64,000 bases of DNA from Aplectana chamaeleonis (taxonomy: Eukaryota; Nematoda; Chromadorea; Rhabditida; Cosmocercidae): assembly GCA_029168955.1 (NCBI GenBank), contig JAPDOI010001769.1:79452-143451 (forward strand), read 5' to 3'. Under the pieces are notes generated by a model that saw only the letters and a list, made by a program, of their open reading frames with translations, searched no databases and was not told the DNA's origin. Shown here one piece after another: positions 21,522-32,760 of the stretch. The position numbers were made by a program, and so were the translations under genes. The stretch's first letter is position 1; each line of letters opens with the position of its first letter.

Positions 21522-23138
21522 TAACACGACGTTTTGATTTGTTTTCACGCTTTTGCAGCAATCCTCTCCAAATATTCGCCACATTAAGGAGCAGATCTAG
21601 ATCTTCCTTCAGAAAAACTCAGGATTTTCTTATCGCGGTCCTACGTTGGAGGCACAGTACACCCTCTGATAATAATTTTGCGATTTTCTCGTAAATGTAT
21701 AGATAAACCCTCCTGTATGACACGTGCCAAATGCAAGATCTCAATTTCTCCAAACAAACGAGATATAAGGGACCACCACAGGCCCGACCTCCTTCGCTCA
21801 GCTGACCACCACGGGCCACATCCCTTGCCCGTGGTGGTGAGCGAAGGAGGTCGGGCCTGTGGTGGTCGCTTAACTCGATAGCGACTAGATGGATGGATTA
21901 ATTCTCAACAAGTAGTTGTTTTTCAGTCTATTGCCGGTCAATCTCCTCATCCTGTTTTTCTCTCGTGCAGCGATGGCGAATGAAGAGAAATGCAGGTCTG
22001 AGACAGCTCCTTCACCAAATTTTTGCCCTCAGAATGCAGGCATTGAAAAGGAGCCATATCTCCGTTCGTAGGGTTTTGGACGATTTCAGAGATCCCATTG
22101 CAATCAGAGATGGCTCTCTCCAAAGTAGGCATAAAATCTAGAAAAAAAAATTTGAGTAGGCTTTTTGGCTGGAATGGATTTGACTCGATCCATACTCTTA
22201 ACCGTCCTGATCGAAGAGCATGACATAGCACTAGTGAAGGCATCAATATCTAATTTTGAGAAGCCAAACGCTAAGACACCAAAAGGAAACATGAAAAGTT
22301 CCATGAAAAAAGACACGACAATCAGTAGCGTGATAATGCTAAAAAAAGGTGATTTTATGCAGGTCAAAATAGGCTTCATTCATGCAATTAAGGCGAGAAA
22401 TGGATCCATTTAGCGAAAAAAGTTGCTTAAGTTTGACCGGTTAAAATTTCGGTGAATTTCGAGATTTAGTCGGTAAATCGGGGAAATCAAAATTTACCGG
22501 AAACTCCCAAATCGGGTAATTCGGTAAACGGTAAGTGCACACCCCTGGTGGGGAGTCCGAGCGAAATTGCCATGTTTCACATCTCGTAGACCTGCACCCT
22601 GGTGTTCGATCGATTTCCGCTTATCTCACGATTTCTTACATCGAGGAGCAACAGAAGTTGACGAATATGTTTCAAGAAGTTTGTATCATAATAAATTATA
22701 CTAATACGTGTATAAAGTTCATATGTATAGGAATATATATTCACCAAATGGATTCATTTTTTTTTACTTTTAGCGAAAAATCAAAAAGAGATAAATATCG
22801 GCCGATTTAATGAGGCTGGCTGACTAACGGTAGAGAAAGAAAACAGTGAATAATCCTTTTTTTGAAGGATTTGAGTACACTCCGTATCGTAGGAGACAAG
22901 AGAAGCCAATGACAGCTGCATCTGTTCAAAATGTGTTGGCTACCATTCCCGAATTTCGCAATGTTCCGTTTCGCTGTCGGTCCAATCGAGCCGATTGATT
23001 AGTACGGCGCCAACCCCCGACGTCTCCCGTTTCTCTCGTGGAAAACGGGTAGGCGGGGCTTTGCCGAAACGTCTCTCGTTCGCCCCGACGTGGCAGAAAA
23101 AAGCGGTTTGGCCATCGGTCGAATCGAACTGGTGCCTG
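21522..23138 (+). repeat. long dispersed repeat, copy 1 (uninterrupted)
   Basis: Aligns with 26505-31137 once the insertions there are removed. Shared anchors, in order: CACGCTTTTGCAGCAATCCT (21549), GCATCAATATCTAATTTTGA (22241), CACACCCCTGGTGG (22533), AATTTAATGAGG / GAAGGATTTGAGTA and the near-identical segment 22926-23138. This copy holds the empty target sites for three elements: TGTTT 22573-22577, ATAA 22850-22853, CTGGTGCC 23129-23136. It carries its own private hairpin at 21771-21867. No coding sequence recognised. Confidence 0.8.
21771..21867. repeat. perfect 30-bp stem hairpin
   Basis: GACCACCACAGGCCCGACCT...TCA (21771-21800) is exactly complementary to 21838-21867, with a second internal stem ACCACCACGGGC / GCCCGTGGTGGT. 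Identity of the arms implies a young or gene-converted palindrome. The corresponding part of copy 2 (26.6 kb) lacks it. Confidence 0.85.
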
Positions 23139-23148
23139 AGTAAATGTG

Positions 23149-24270
23149 TTCAGCGCCAAGACTACCCCCCTGAGCAAAGTTTGGGTGAAGGCACATTTTC
23201 CGTACTCCGTCCAGACTGACAGCGTTTTGGACTTGTACGGATTTTCGGTTGGGCGTTTATTTCTACCAATTGAGGGCTCTGGAAGCGTTTCAGAAAAATG
23301 TTCCAGATTTCACTTAAAATTCTTCCAGGTAGGTTTCTTGGGGCGCTGATCACGATTCTCTGGTTTATTAGTCGATTTTTCAAAGTTTTCGGCTTGATTC
23401 GTTCAAGGCTTCCCATCGTGGGAAAATTTTATGGCAAATCGTGACTTGTGACGAATTCCGGATAGATTTGGCTCAAATTGTCTCTCTGAGGGTTATTTGG
23501 AGTGCTGAGCACGAGTCTGACGTCCGTCCGAACGAAGTCCGTTTATCGATTTTCGGCAGATACGGTAGATTACGTATCGGTGTATTGGTGTTCGGTCAAA
23601 GTCTCAGATTTGACTCAAAATTCGTATGCGGAGGTTATTCGGGATGGTGAATACGGACCTAGCGTCCATTTGCCAATTTTCCAAATACTAAGGTAGGTTT
23701 AGCCCCCTAAATGGCATGGTACCTATCGTAACCTAGGGTAAACTTTGGAATTTCGATAAACGGACCACAGATTCGTGATCAGCATCCTAGATTACCCCTG
23801 CATGCAAGTTTTGAGCGGAATCCGAATTTTTTTTTCAAAACGCCCTAAAAATTTATGGGGTTTCATTTACCTTGCCGCAAGGCTTTGAAAAACGCGTGTA
23901 ACTTTTTTCAAAGTGGTTTTAGGCAGCTGCGATAATCTAAATCGGATCCTACATCAAAAACGGCTCTAGAAATGTACATTTCATCCGGAATGGCCAGGCT
24001 GACAAAAAATAGTTCCCTTTTTAGTCCCGGCCCGATTCACCTTTCTTCCAGCACGATTATCATCGTGTTGCATGATGCAAGAGCGGTAATCTGCAAATGC
24101 GGACCGGAATTTAGCTCCGAAAACGACAGTATGAGAGAAAAAGACAGGGCAAGAATGAACAAAAGCTCTGAACTATAAATTAGTGGAAACGAATCACTAG
24201 AAAACTGATTGTTGAGTGTTAATAAATTCACGTATTTGTTGAAGTGTGGGATTCTGATGGTTAAAACCAG
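23149..24270 (+). repeat. dispersed repeat, copy 2
   Basis: 23149-23880 matches 2749-3480; 23650-24270 is the inverted partner of 18483-19080. It is joined directly to the end of the long repeat copy 1. An open frame at 23972-24178 contains no known domain and is shared with the inverted copy, so it is repeat sequence. Confidence 0.8.
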
Positions 24271-24482
24271 GATGTTGAAGTCAGCATATTGTTAGCATCG
24301 ATTCTACGCCCTTTACCCTTCATAGCTGTTAGTGCGACGACGTCATCCTTGATTTTTCGAGCATGGTGGCAAAGCCATATAGCCACCATGCTCCGAAAAT
24401 CAAGGATGACGTCATCGCGATGACAGCTATGAAGGGTATAGGGCTTGGAATCGATGGTAAAAAGATGATGACGTCATCATCC
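24271..24482. mobile_element. 212-bp hairpin MITE, copy 2
   Basis: Same element as 18273-18482. The arms CCTTGATTTTTCGAGCATGG and CCATGCTCCGAAAATCAAGG flank the centre GTGGCAAAGCCATATAGCCAC. First of three palindromes lying end to end to 25563. Confidence 0.9.
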
Positions 24483-24486
24483 TATT

Positions 24487-25077
24487 AGAATCCCTTCTAT
24501 GAACGGTGGACCGAGCCAAGACCCACGAAGGCGTGACGTCATCATCGAGACTGCAGTCCCGGCTATGACAGGTGGACCGACTCACGATCCACGGAGTAGT
24601 TACGAAATCATCGAGACTGCAATCCCGGCTTTGAGAGGTGGACCGATGTCATTCCCGAAACGAACGAGCCACGTTTCGGGCTGAACCCGTCCCTTTTTTC
24701 GTTTCGAGCCAGAGCGGTTAAACGGTCCAACCTCGTTCTGACGGCGCTCGAATCGAACCGGTGCCTGAGTACATGAGAGTCAAGGTTTTATTTCCCAGCT
24801 CAGGCACCAGTTCGATTCGAGCGCCGTCAGAACGAGGTTGGACCGTTGAGCCGCTCTGGCTCGAAACGAAAAAAGGGGCGGGGTCAACCCGAAACGTGGC
24901 TCGTTCGTCTTGGGAATGACATCGGTCCACCTCTCAAAGCCGGGATTGCAGTCTCGATGATTTCTTAACTACTCCGTGGATCGTGTCTCGGTCCACCTGT
25001 CATAGCCGGGACTGCAGTCTCGATGATGACGTCACTCCTTCGTGGATCGTGCGTCGGTCCACCATTCATATCAGGGA
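24487..25077. repeat. ~590-bp near-perfect palindrome with internal repeats
   Basis: Arms run from 24487 to about 24770 and from about 24799 to 25077 around the short spacer ACATGAGAGTCAAGG. Each arm contains units of the form GTGGACCGA...CATCGAGACTGCA about 63 bp apart, and a GAACGAGCCACGTTTCGGG segment. The AACCGGTGCCTGAG word near the centre also occurs at 23125-23140. High arm identity implies a recent foldback element. Confidence 0.88.
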
Positions 25078-25563
25078 CCTGGCAAAAGTAATGATTTGGT
25101 AATGATAGAAAAAAGTTTCAAAAATGTCTTGAAATATCTTTAAAAAATGATTTGGCGTAAAATAGCGTGGAAAAATAAAAAAATCAGGAAATGAAGTGAA
25201 ATAACCAAAAATGCGATTGGGTGGTCGATCATTTCACAAGCTTCTCCGTTAAACTTATCAAAACCAAATCTAGCACGATATGGAATGGAGCCTTGCGTTC
25301 ACCTAGCTTGGCCTATGCTGATTCCCTTATTACAGCTTTCAAAATTGGCTTAATGTTTCCGTTGCGCGCTTGATTTCGTTTTGATAAGTTTAGCGGAGAA
25401 GCTTGTGAAATGATCGACCACCAAATCGCATTTTTGGTTATTTCACTTCATTTCCTAATTTTTTTATTTTTCCAGGCTATTTTACGCCAAATCATTTTTT
25501 AAGATATTTCAAGACATTTTTGAAACTTTTTTCTATCATTACCAAATCGTTACTTTTGCCAGG
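25078..25563. mobile_element. foldback element, CCTGGCAAAAGTAA ends
   Basis: CCTGGCAAAAGTAATGATTT at 25078 and AATCGTTACTTTTGCCAGG ending at 25563. Inverted arms of about 190 bp (25078-25266 and 25375-25563) with one or two mismatches per twenty bases, and a 110-bp unique centre. No coding sequence and no certain target duplication. Confidence 0.85.
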
Positions 25564-26504
25564 AAGCTAAATTTTCAAAAACTTCACATATTTTTCCCGA
25601 AGGTTCCCTTTCTGACTTCAATTTTGCTCAACGATTTCCATTTCGGAATGATGAAACATCTAACAACGAGATTGTGGAATGAGTACAATTTTTGAAACTA
25701 ATTACCCGAAAACATCAACATACCACTCATTGCCGCATTTTGTGCAACATGTGAGAGCTCGATATTATTGATCATTAATATTTGATCTGGCATGATGAGA
25801 AGAATTTCCCAAACAAGTGACTTAAAGCCATCAAGAGTCAAAAATCATTGCGGCATTATGTGCAACAGGCGGAAAAATCAATATTATTGATCGGTATTTA
25901 TCGATAATGACTGATGAGCAAACCAAGAAAACCAATCCCATCAGCAATCACCACTCCCAGCCGCATTTTGTGCAAAAAGCGCGAAATTCGGACAAGTTCA
26001 GTACTTATCTCCGATGACCTGTGTTGATTGGCTGCAGATTCACCCACACACCCCGGTCTCCACAGCCGCAGCAGAAAAACAGAAGTTTTCGTGCTCCACG
26101 GCTAATTTAGTATGTAAACCCACGATTTTGAGGTACCCTTCAAAGTTAAGGTGTCAAGTTCAAATTGGAATAGGAGCGACCTGCATCCATTTCCAGCCTC
26201 CTGTCCGAAAATGAGCTCCCTAGCTCAAATTTAAGTGTACCAACAAGATCGTGTGCGCCGTCTGAAAAAAAAAGAGATTAACAACAAAAACGCGCGGTCT
26301 TTCAATCTTTACTCGAAAACCAGTGAACCGTTCTAAACCATTTTTGGGTAAATAGATCAACTTTTTGCGCTTTTTTAATGCAATTGAGCTCTAATTTCTA
26401 CGTTCACTCTCAACTGAGATTTCGAAAAAGGGGTTGCGCGAGGGGCCGATTCAAAACCAAATCTGGTGCGCGCTTCGCGCGCACCACAATTGCAAGGACT
26501 GGCA
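25564..26504. other. no gene recognised; short tandem repeat inside
   Basis: Between about 25725 and 25990 three imperfect ~115-bp units start with (T)GCCGCATTTTGTGCAA (25731, 25852, 25961), two followed by CGATATTATTGATC-like words. No exon supported elsewhere in the stretch. Confidence 0.6.
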
Positions 26505-27267
26505 GGACGTTGTAATTTGTTTTAACGCTTTTGCAGCAATCCTTTCCAAATTTTTGCTACATTAGGGATCAGATCTAGGCCTTCTTTTAGAAAAAAAAAA
26601 CTCAGAAGTCTTTTCTTTCTTGGCCCCACCTGGAACCGGGTGGAGAGAACATTCTTCCCGCTTCTCTTATGCATAGAAGTAGATTTTTCCCGACTGGAAC
26701 GAATTTGACTCGATTCAAACTCTTAACCGACCTGATAAGCGATGGGAGTATAAACTAGCACAAATGAAGGCATCAAGATCTATTTTTGAGAAGCCAAATT
26801 TTAGAACACCAAAAGGAAACATAAAAAGTCCTATGAAGGAAAAACACGGAAGTACAGGCTATGAAACGGCGAAATTCACATGGTTCCTACGCGTGCTCGT
26901 GCGGAGCGGAGGATAGAAACAGTGAGAGAGCGGAGGGCAGACGGAGGCTGAGGCATCGCGCGCGCCACTCGCGCCTGGAATGATGTGAATTACGACGTTT
27001 TATAGAGGGTAAGTAGCGTGAGAGTGCTCACAAAGGTGGTCAATGTGAGTCGATATAGGATTTGTTCATTCAATTTCAGGCGAGAAATGAATGAATTCAG
27101 CGAAAAAAAGTTGCTAAAGTTTGATCGGTAAAAATTCTGGGAAATTTCGAGATCAAGTCGGCAAATCGGTAAATCAAAGTTTGTCGAAAACTCCAGATAA
27201 ATCCGGTAAATCGGTAAACTGTAAATACACACCCCTGGTGGGTAATCCGAGCGGAATCGCCATGCTT

Positions 27268-28013
27268 CTCAGATAATAACACCGGCTGAGCGGGCGGAGA
27301 AGTAGGGTCGCCGGCTGAGCGGGCAGGCTTATTTTGGGGGCGGAGCGTCTTACCGGCTGAGCGGGCGGGCATGCGTTTTACCGGCTGAGGGGCATGGCTT
27401 TACCGGGTCAGCGGGCGGACATAAATCCACGGCGGAGCATGTCACCGGCTGATCGGGCAGACATAGCATTACCGGCTGAGGGGCATGTGTTTACGGAGTG
27501 AGCGGGCAGACATTAATCAATGGCGGAGCATATCACCGGCTGATCGGGCAGGCACTAAAGCGAACCAGGCTCATGTACGGCGCGGGTGAAATGGGCTTCG
27601 AGCTGATTCGGGTGTTGGCATTCGAACGGGTGGTCCTCCACACGATTTGGATCACTGATCCCTCACCCCTTACGGTTTGTTGTGACCGTGGGGACGTGAC
27701 AGTGGGTCAGTTCATGATTTTTGAAGCAAGGTAAGGCTTGCCGCTTCAGAAATGAAACGCAGGACTCTAACTTGCTGGGGAATAGGGAGAGCCTACTAGG
27801 GGCTTTATCTACTCTTGCAGATCGATATCATTCACGTGGTAAGCAACTAATACCGGCAGAGCGTACCTCCATTTACCGGCTAAGGGGGCAGTGAATACGG
27901 GCTGAGGGGCAGCCATTTACCGGCTGAGGGGGCAGTGAATACCGGGGCTCGCCCGGGTACAATGTTTAGTCAGCCGGTATTGCCTGCCCCCTCAGCCGGC
28001 GTTACTGCCTGAG
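27268..28013. mobile_element. TIR element with CCGGCTGAG arrays, 5-bp duplication
   Basis: Ends CTCAGATAATAACACCGGCT(GAG) and, inverted, CTCAGGCAGTAACGCCGGCT(GAG). Flanked by TGCTT on both sides (27263-27267, 28014-28018); copy 1 has TGTTT once (22573-22577). The interior has more than ten short copies of ACCGGCTGAGSGGGC, mostly near the two ends, i.e. subterminal repeats of the kind transposases bind. An open frame at 27498-27734 has no known domain. Confidence 0.75.
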
Positions 28014-28236
28014 TGCTTCACACCCCGTAGACTTGCACCCTAGTGTTCGATTACTTTCCGCATCTTTTTTACATCAAGGAGCAACAAGAATTGACGATTA
28101 TGTTTCAAGAAGAACTTGGAATAATATCACCCGGGGCGGGTGTACATTCACTGAAAGGATCTATTTTTAGTGAAAAATCGAAAAGAAAAAAAGATCGGAC
28201 AATTTAATGAGGCTGACTAACGGAAATAGTTATTAC

Positions 28237-28710
28237 AGGCAGCAGACACGCTCAAAAATGATATCGATTTTATGACATAAATCAAAGGATTGGAGCTGGT
28301 TGTATTGGGAACTGACGCAAAAACGAGCGAAAACTCTGTTCAAATAGAGGAATAACGGTTATTTTGTTATCAGGTGAAAGTGGACGAGTTTTACGTCGCG
28401 CGGTTGAAACAGCGAATATTAGCAACAAAACGGTTGAGATAGAGAAGTCGATATACTCTTACAGTCTGTACTGGAACGTTAACCCCGTTAGAAGCATCAA
28501 AAACCAGCCAAGGGGACCGTATTAGTAGTATCAATCTGAACGAGTTTGTATTTTGGGGCGTGGTTGCAGAAAATTTTCGATTTGCATTGCTGAAATTTAA
28601 TAGTTTTGACTCGTTTTTGACGCTTCCAACGGCGTAAGCAGTCTACTAGGAGCCATGCGACTTCAGAAATGTAGTTATCTCAACAACTTTTTCGAGCGTG
28701 ACTGCTGCCT
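28237..28710. mobile_element. TTAA-type element K
   Basis: Starts AGGCAGCAGACACGCTCAAA after TTAC (28233-28236) and ends GAGCGTGACTGCTGCCT before TTAA (28711-28714). In copy 1 the target reads GTGAATAATCC without the element. Non-coding. Confidence 0.85.
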
Positions 28711-29469
28711 TTAATCCTTTCTTTCTTTGAAGGATTTGAGTAGATCTCGTATTGCAGGAGACAAGAGAAAGCAATGACAGCTGCAAAATGCGTTGGCAAC
28801 CCTTCCGAATTTCGGAATATTCCGTTTCGCTGTCGGTCCAATCGAGTTGATTGATTAGTATGGCGCCAACCCCCAACGTCTCCCGTTTCTCTCGTGGAAA
28901 ACGGGAAGGCGGGGCTTTGCCGAAACGTCTCTCGTTCGCCCCGACGTGGCAGAAAAAAACGGTTCGGCCATCGGTCGAATCGAACTGGTGCCCAGGGCTG
29001 GGCACACGTCCCGGCATGGCGATTCTGAATATGCACCCCCCTTAGCTCGGTAATTTTTAGGCACCCCCTTATGGGAAATCGAAATCGGCTGTTTTCCGAA
29101 TAGTTGGACAGCCATGATCTTGACTTCTTGATTTTGATAAACAAGAAAATAAAAAAAGCATTGAATAGAGAAAATTCCGAAAATGGCAACAAAGAAGGTA
29201 GTGTAATTTCTGAACTTCAAAACAACCCCATGAGGAAAATTTGTTAGTAAGACGGTAAGTTATGACAAAAGATAAAACATTTTTCAATACAAAACAATTG
29301 AACAATTACCAACAACAGAACTACTACTATTGCGATAATTAATGTTTCCTGTCGAATGTTTTCATAAACCTATGAAGGATTAGTTAATCTGTGTTTGATT
29401 GTTCTGATGTGGAAATCAGAACTATTTTGTGTTGCGGAACAATGTTAGGATTCATGTGATTCGTAAGGA

Positions 29470-30362
29470 GTAGAAAACCCGAGTTTTACCCTCCTAGAAT
29501 GCGGCAATCCCTTAGAAAATCGGCTTGCCGTGCGCTACCGTGTTTGTACGCAGCTACACAGCGCACACGGGAATGGACGCGCACACAATATTAATAAAAA
29601 ATGTATTTTATCACAGAACGGGGAGGAGAAAAAGATTGAAACTGAAGGGAATGGGAGATGGTAAAGGTAGTCTATTCTGGATGTACCCATTTTAGAAATT
29701 TAATGTAAATAAACAAAGTTAGAGCTGGTGTAAATATTTAGCCGTGACAAGGTTCATTCAAAGGAACCTAGTTGATCAAAACTAGCATTAAACTCAGAGC
29801 AAAGGATATTGTGAGAAAGAAGAGAATCTGGTAAACACTTTAGCATCAACGGGACCGGTTTTTAATGCGATTTAAGGACCTTAAATTTCGTCCCGGTTTT
29901 ACCCCGAAAACCGGGACAAAACCGGGACAAAACCGGGACGAGTTTTAAGGTCCTTAAACCACATTGAATATCACATCTATTGCTATTATAATGTTTGCCA
30001 GATTCTCCTCTTTCTCGCAATGCTCTTAGTTCTCATGTTTATTGGTGTTTTTGATCAACTAGGTTCATTTGAATGAACCTTATCACGTTCAAAAAATTCA
30101 CTCCGCTCCAACATAGTTTGTTTACATTAAATTTCTATAATGGATACATTGAAGGAATCCTATTTCTGCCTCCTTCCATTTACTCCAGTTTCAATCATTT
30201 CCTCCACCCCGTTCTGTAATAAAATACATTTTTAATAAATATTGCGTGCGCGTCCACTCCAGTGCGCGTTGTGTAGCTGCGGACAAACACCATATCGCAC
30301 GGCTAGCTTAGTCTATGAGAGATTGCGGCATTCAAGGTGGATAAAACTCGGAGTTTTATGTA
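29470..30362. mobile_element. ~890-bp palindrome inside the hAT element
   Basis: Arms from 29470 (TAGAAAACCCGAGTTTTACC) to about 29890 and from about 29945 to 30362 (ATAAAACTCGGAGTTTTATG). The centre contains ACCGGGACAAA repeated (AAAACCGGGACAAAACCGGG). The arms differ by point changes, so it is older than the palindrome at 24487. The halves are equal in length (about 446 bp each), consistent with a foldback element. Confidence 0.8.
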
Positions 30363-30529
30363 CAGGGTACTTCTCAATGAGGACGACACGGTCATTCGCT
30401 TCTTTCATAGTAACTTGCAGTCTTCAATTCTTACAGGTGGCTCTCTTCATGAGTCACATTCTCATGAATAAAAATCTATTGACTTGTTGTGATGCTGACT
30501 GTGCTATCTGTACTTTTAAACTGTCGAAA

Positions 30530-30677
30530 TAAATCCTAGCCTGCTCGGATGAGTCCGGGCGGAGTAAGCAGCGGAGCGGTCGGTCATGGCAAAGTATAAC
30601 AGTGATAAGGAGATTTTGACATGATAAGCCCGATAAGCCTTGCTTCGACCGGCTCAAAATGAGCGACCTAGGCTATA
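30530..30677. mobile_element. 148-bp MITE, copy 2
   Basis: TAAATCCTAGC...GACCTAGGCTATA, the same element as 11853-11998 in the same orientation; nested in the right third of the hAT element. Confidence 0.8.
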
Positions 30678-31137
30678 CATCAGTTCGCTAATCTTTTTTT
30701 GAACTTGAATGATAGTTTTCCTAGGCTCTGTCTTTGTATTATTACTTTGCCTCGAATCGGTAGCCACCCGCGTAATCAATGAACGTCGCACCGAAGAAAC
30801 ATGACACCACAGCAATCCTTACTTGCTACAAGATAACGGAGTAGTGTTTGCTCCTTCATCGAAACAAACTTTGACAGCAACTATGAATTATTGCGAACAC
30901 AACCTGCATCTCTGTCAATAATTTTAATTCTTTTAGTGTTCGACTCAAAAAGCGGGGAAGAAGATATGACAAATCAGAAGAATAGTGCGTATTATTTTTT
31001 CCTAAAGTTTGACAGAACATGCACTTCGTTCTTTTTTTGGTGTTCGGTTTAGGCACCCCCTTTGCCCTCTATGCAACGTCTAATATGCACCCCCTAAGGT
31101 TAACCGGGACGCGTGCCCAGCCCTGCTGGTGCCTGAG

Positions 31138-32756
31138 AGGAAGGATTTTTCGCCGCATCAACATCGCAATGGATAACGATACGCGAATAAAATGACGATA
31201 TTAACAGCTACAAAGGTTCAACAATTCAGGGCGGGCTGTCTTATCCGGGAGAGCACCAAAAATAGACACCACATACGTGTTCAGCACCTTAAATAACCCC
31301 TCTATACGAAGTTATGTGAAATGTTTATTCAGAACTCTGGAACCATATATGTAGGAGGTAAGGGACCCTCAGAAACCCCGAGGTGGAATTTTTTCCTGCC
31401 CAATCCTAGTTCAAAGTACATATTTCGGTTGCTGAACACGAATACCTGGCGGGACGTACCCTGTTGGACATTTGCCAATTTCCATCAGCTGATCATTTTT
31501 CAGATCTAAATTTGTCAAAATATCACCAAAACGACATAATGAGCACTTCTTTGACGAGGGCAATACTTTTCTAGTAACTCTCCGCAATGAACAAGTGATA
31601 GAGGCGTGAAATATCGATAAAATACTATTAAAACGCCCGGAAATTTTTAGTCTGCAATACTGCGTCTCAAAGACGTAAAAGACGCAATATTGCAGACGAG
31701 TCCTAGATCCATGCAGCAAGCGGCGGCATCGTCATTGCGGGACGTTTTCATTCCGCTGGTGTATAACTAGGGTCTCATTGTTGCTCGCAAATTTTCGGCG
31801 GGTTAGAGTACATAGCTAAATCGGATTATACCTACTGCAACCTATAGTTTCAAGCTCATAAGTCGTTGGGATCTTGGACTCGAGGCGAGGTGTACATGCT
31901 ACTCAGCCATTCAGGGTATGGCCATCCTCATACCGTATTCGACTTTGCTCGTTCAGACTTACACTAGTCATAAGGTGCGTCCCAATGGGAATAGGGGCCC
32001 ACTCAGGCAAACTCAGATGTCGACAGCAGGTTGGTCCGCCCCTTTCTCAAGCGACCGAGCACTCACAGGTTCTTTCGGGAGAAAAACATGGACCTGTTAT
32101 TGACCTGCTATCGACCTGTCGATATCAGGTTCACGGCAGGCTGGTAAGGCAGCACATCCTATCGCCGGTGAGCATTGATGGTCCGATTCTCCGAATGCTT
32201 GGCGAATTATTCAGCCGGTTGCGCAATTGGAGAACCTGCTTTTGATTTTTTGTCTCTCGTAAAGCACACCTGTTTTTGTCCAATAGCGCGCAAATAAGTC
32301 CTGGTATCGAATGGAATTAATACTCAAATATTGTTCTAGGAATTTTTGAGGTTTTCTTATATTTTACTGACTCTTGGGATTTTATTATGCGTATTTTTTC
32401 AAACACTAGGTTTATTTGAAATCCTAAAAAAATCCTTATTTTTTTGAATATTCGATTCCGTCGTGATTTTTTACTGTCTTGATTCTCGACTTAGCGGAGG
32501 TTTCATATCTTTCGCCTCTCGAGTGTTCCATTCCTTCGGGAATTCGAAAATATTTTTGCCTTCGGTCAGGTTAAATTTCCGTTTGTTGGACACGTAATAC
32601 AATTACATCGAGTATAGAATATATTTTTGAACTTATTCAGTTGTTAGAAAATTTCTGAAGGACTCACCCATGTTTTAGATTCATTGAGAGACTTAATGAA
32701 GATCATAGTGGAGAAACTCTCCACATTCCTCATTAGATCTAGTATTGATGCTGTAG
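31138..32756. other. no gene recognised; repeat fragments
   Basis: 31285-31500 weakly resembles the dispersed family at 2749 (GCTGAACACGAAT). A hairpin with 18-bp arms (GTCTGCAATACTGCGTCT) occupies 31650-31697. CTCAGGCAAACTCAGATGTC (32004) then GACAGCAGG recurs inverted at 37770-37805. 32270-32690 is AT-rich and featureless. The 123-codon frame at 31874-32245 spans this repeat and is not supported as a gene. Confidence 0.55.
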
Positions 32757-32760
32757 TTAA

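Larger units (their letters stand above)
28993..31125. mobile_element. hAT-type element, 2.1 kb, no transposase
   Basis: TIRs CAGGGCTGGGCACACGTCCC and, inverted, CAGGGCTGGGCACGCGTCCC. An exact 8-bp duplication, CTGGTGCC, lies at 28985-28992 and 31126-31133; the single copy of that word is at 23129-23136 in the empty paralogue. CAGGG termini with an 8-bp duplication are the hAT signature. No transposase frame survives. A large palindrome and a small MITE have inserted within it. Confidence 0.88.
26505..31137 (+). repeat. long dispersed repeat, copy 2 (three insertions)
   Basis: The copy of 21522-23138, expanded by elements at 27268-28013, 28237-28710 and 28993-31125. It also differs by a GC-rich private stretch (26880-26990). 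All three insertions end in duplications that match single target words in copy 1. Confidence 0.8.

Noticed and set aside
23972..24178. 68-codon + strand frame
   Set aside because: It lies in dispersed repeat sequence that is also present, inverted and frame-broken, at 18.6-18.7 kb.
28993..31125. A functional hAT transposase in the 2.1-kb element
   Set aside because: No frame over about 120 codons exists within it and none shows the expected catalytic or dimerisation segments; most of the interior is a palindrome.
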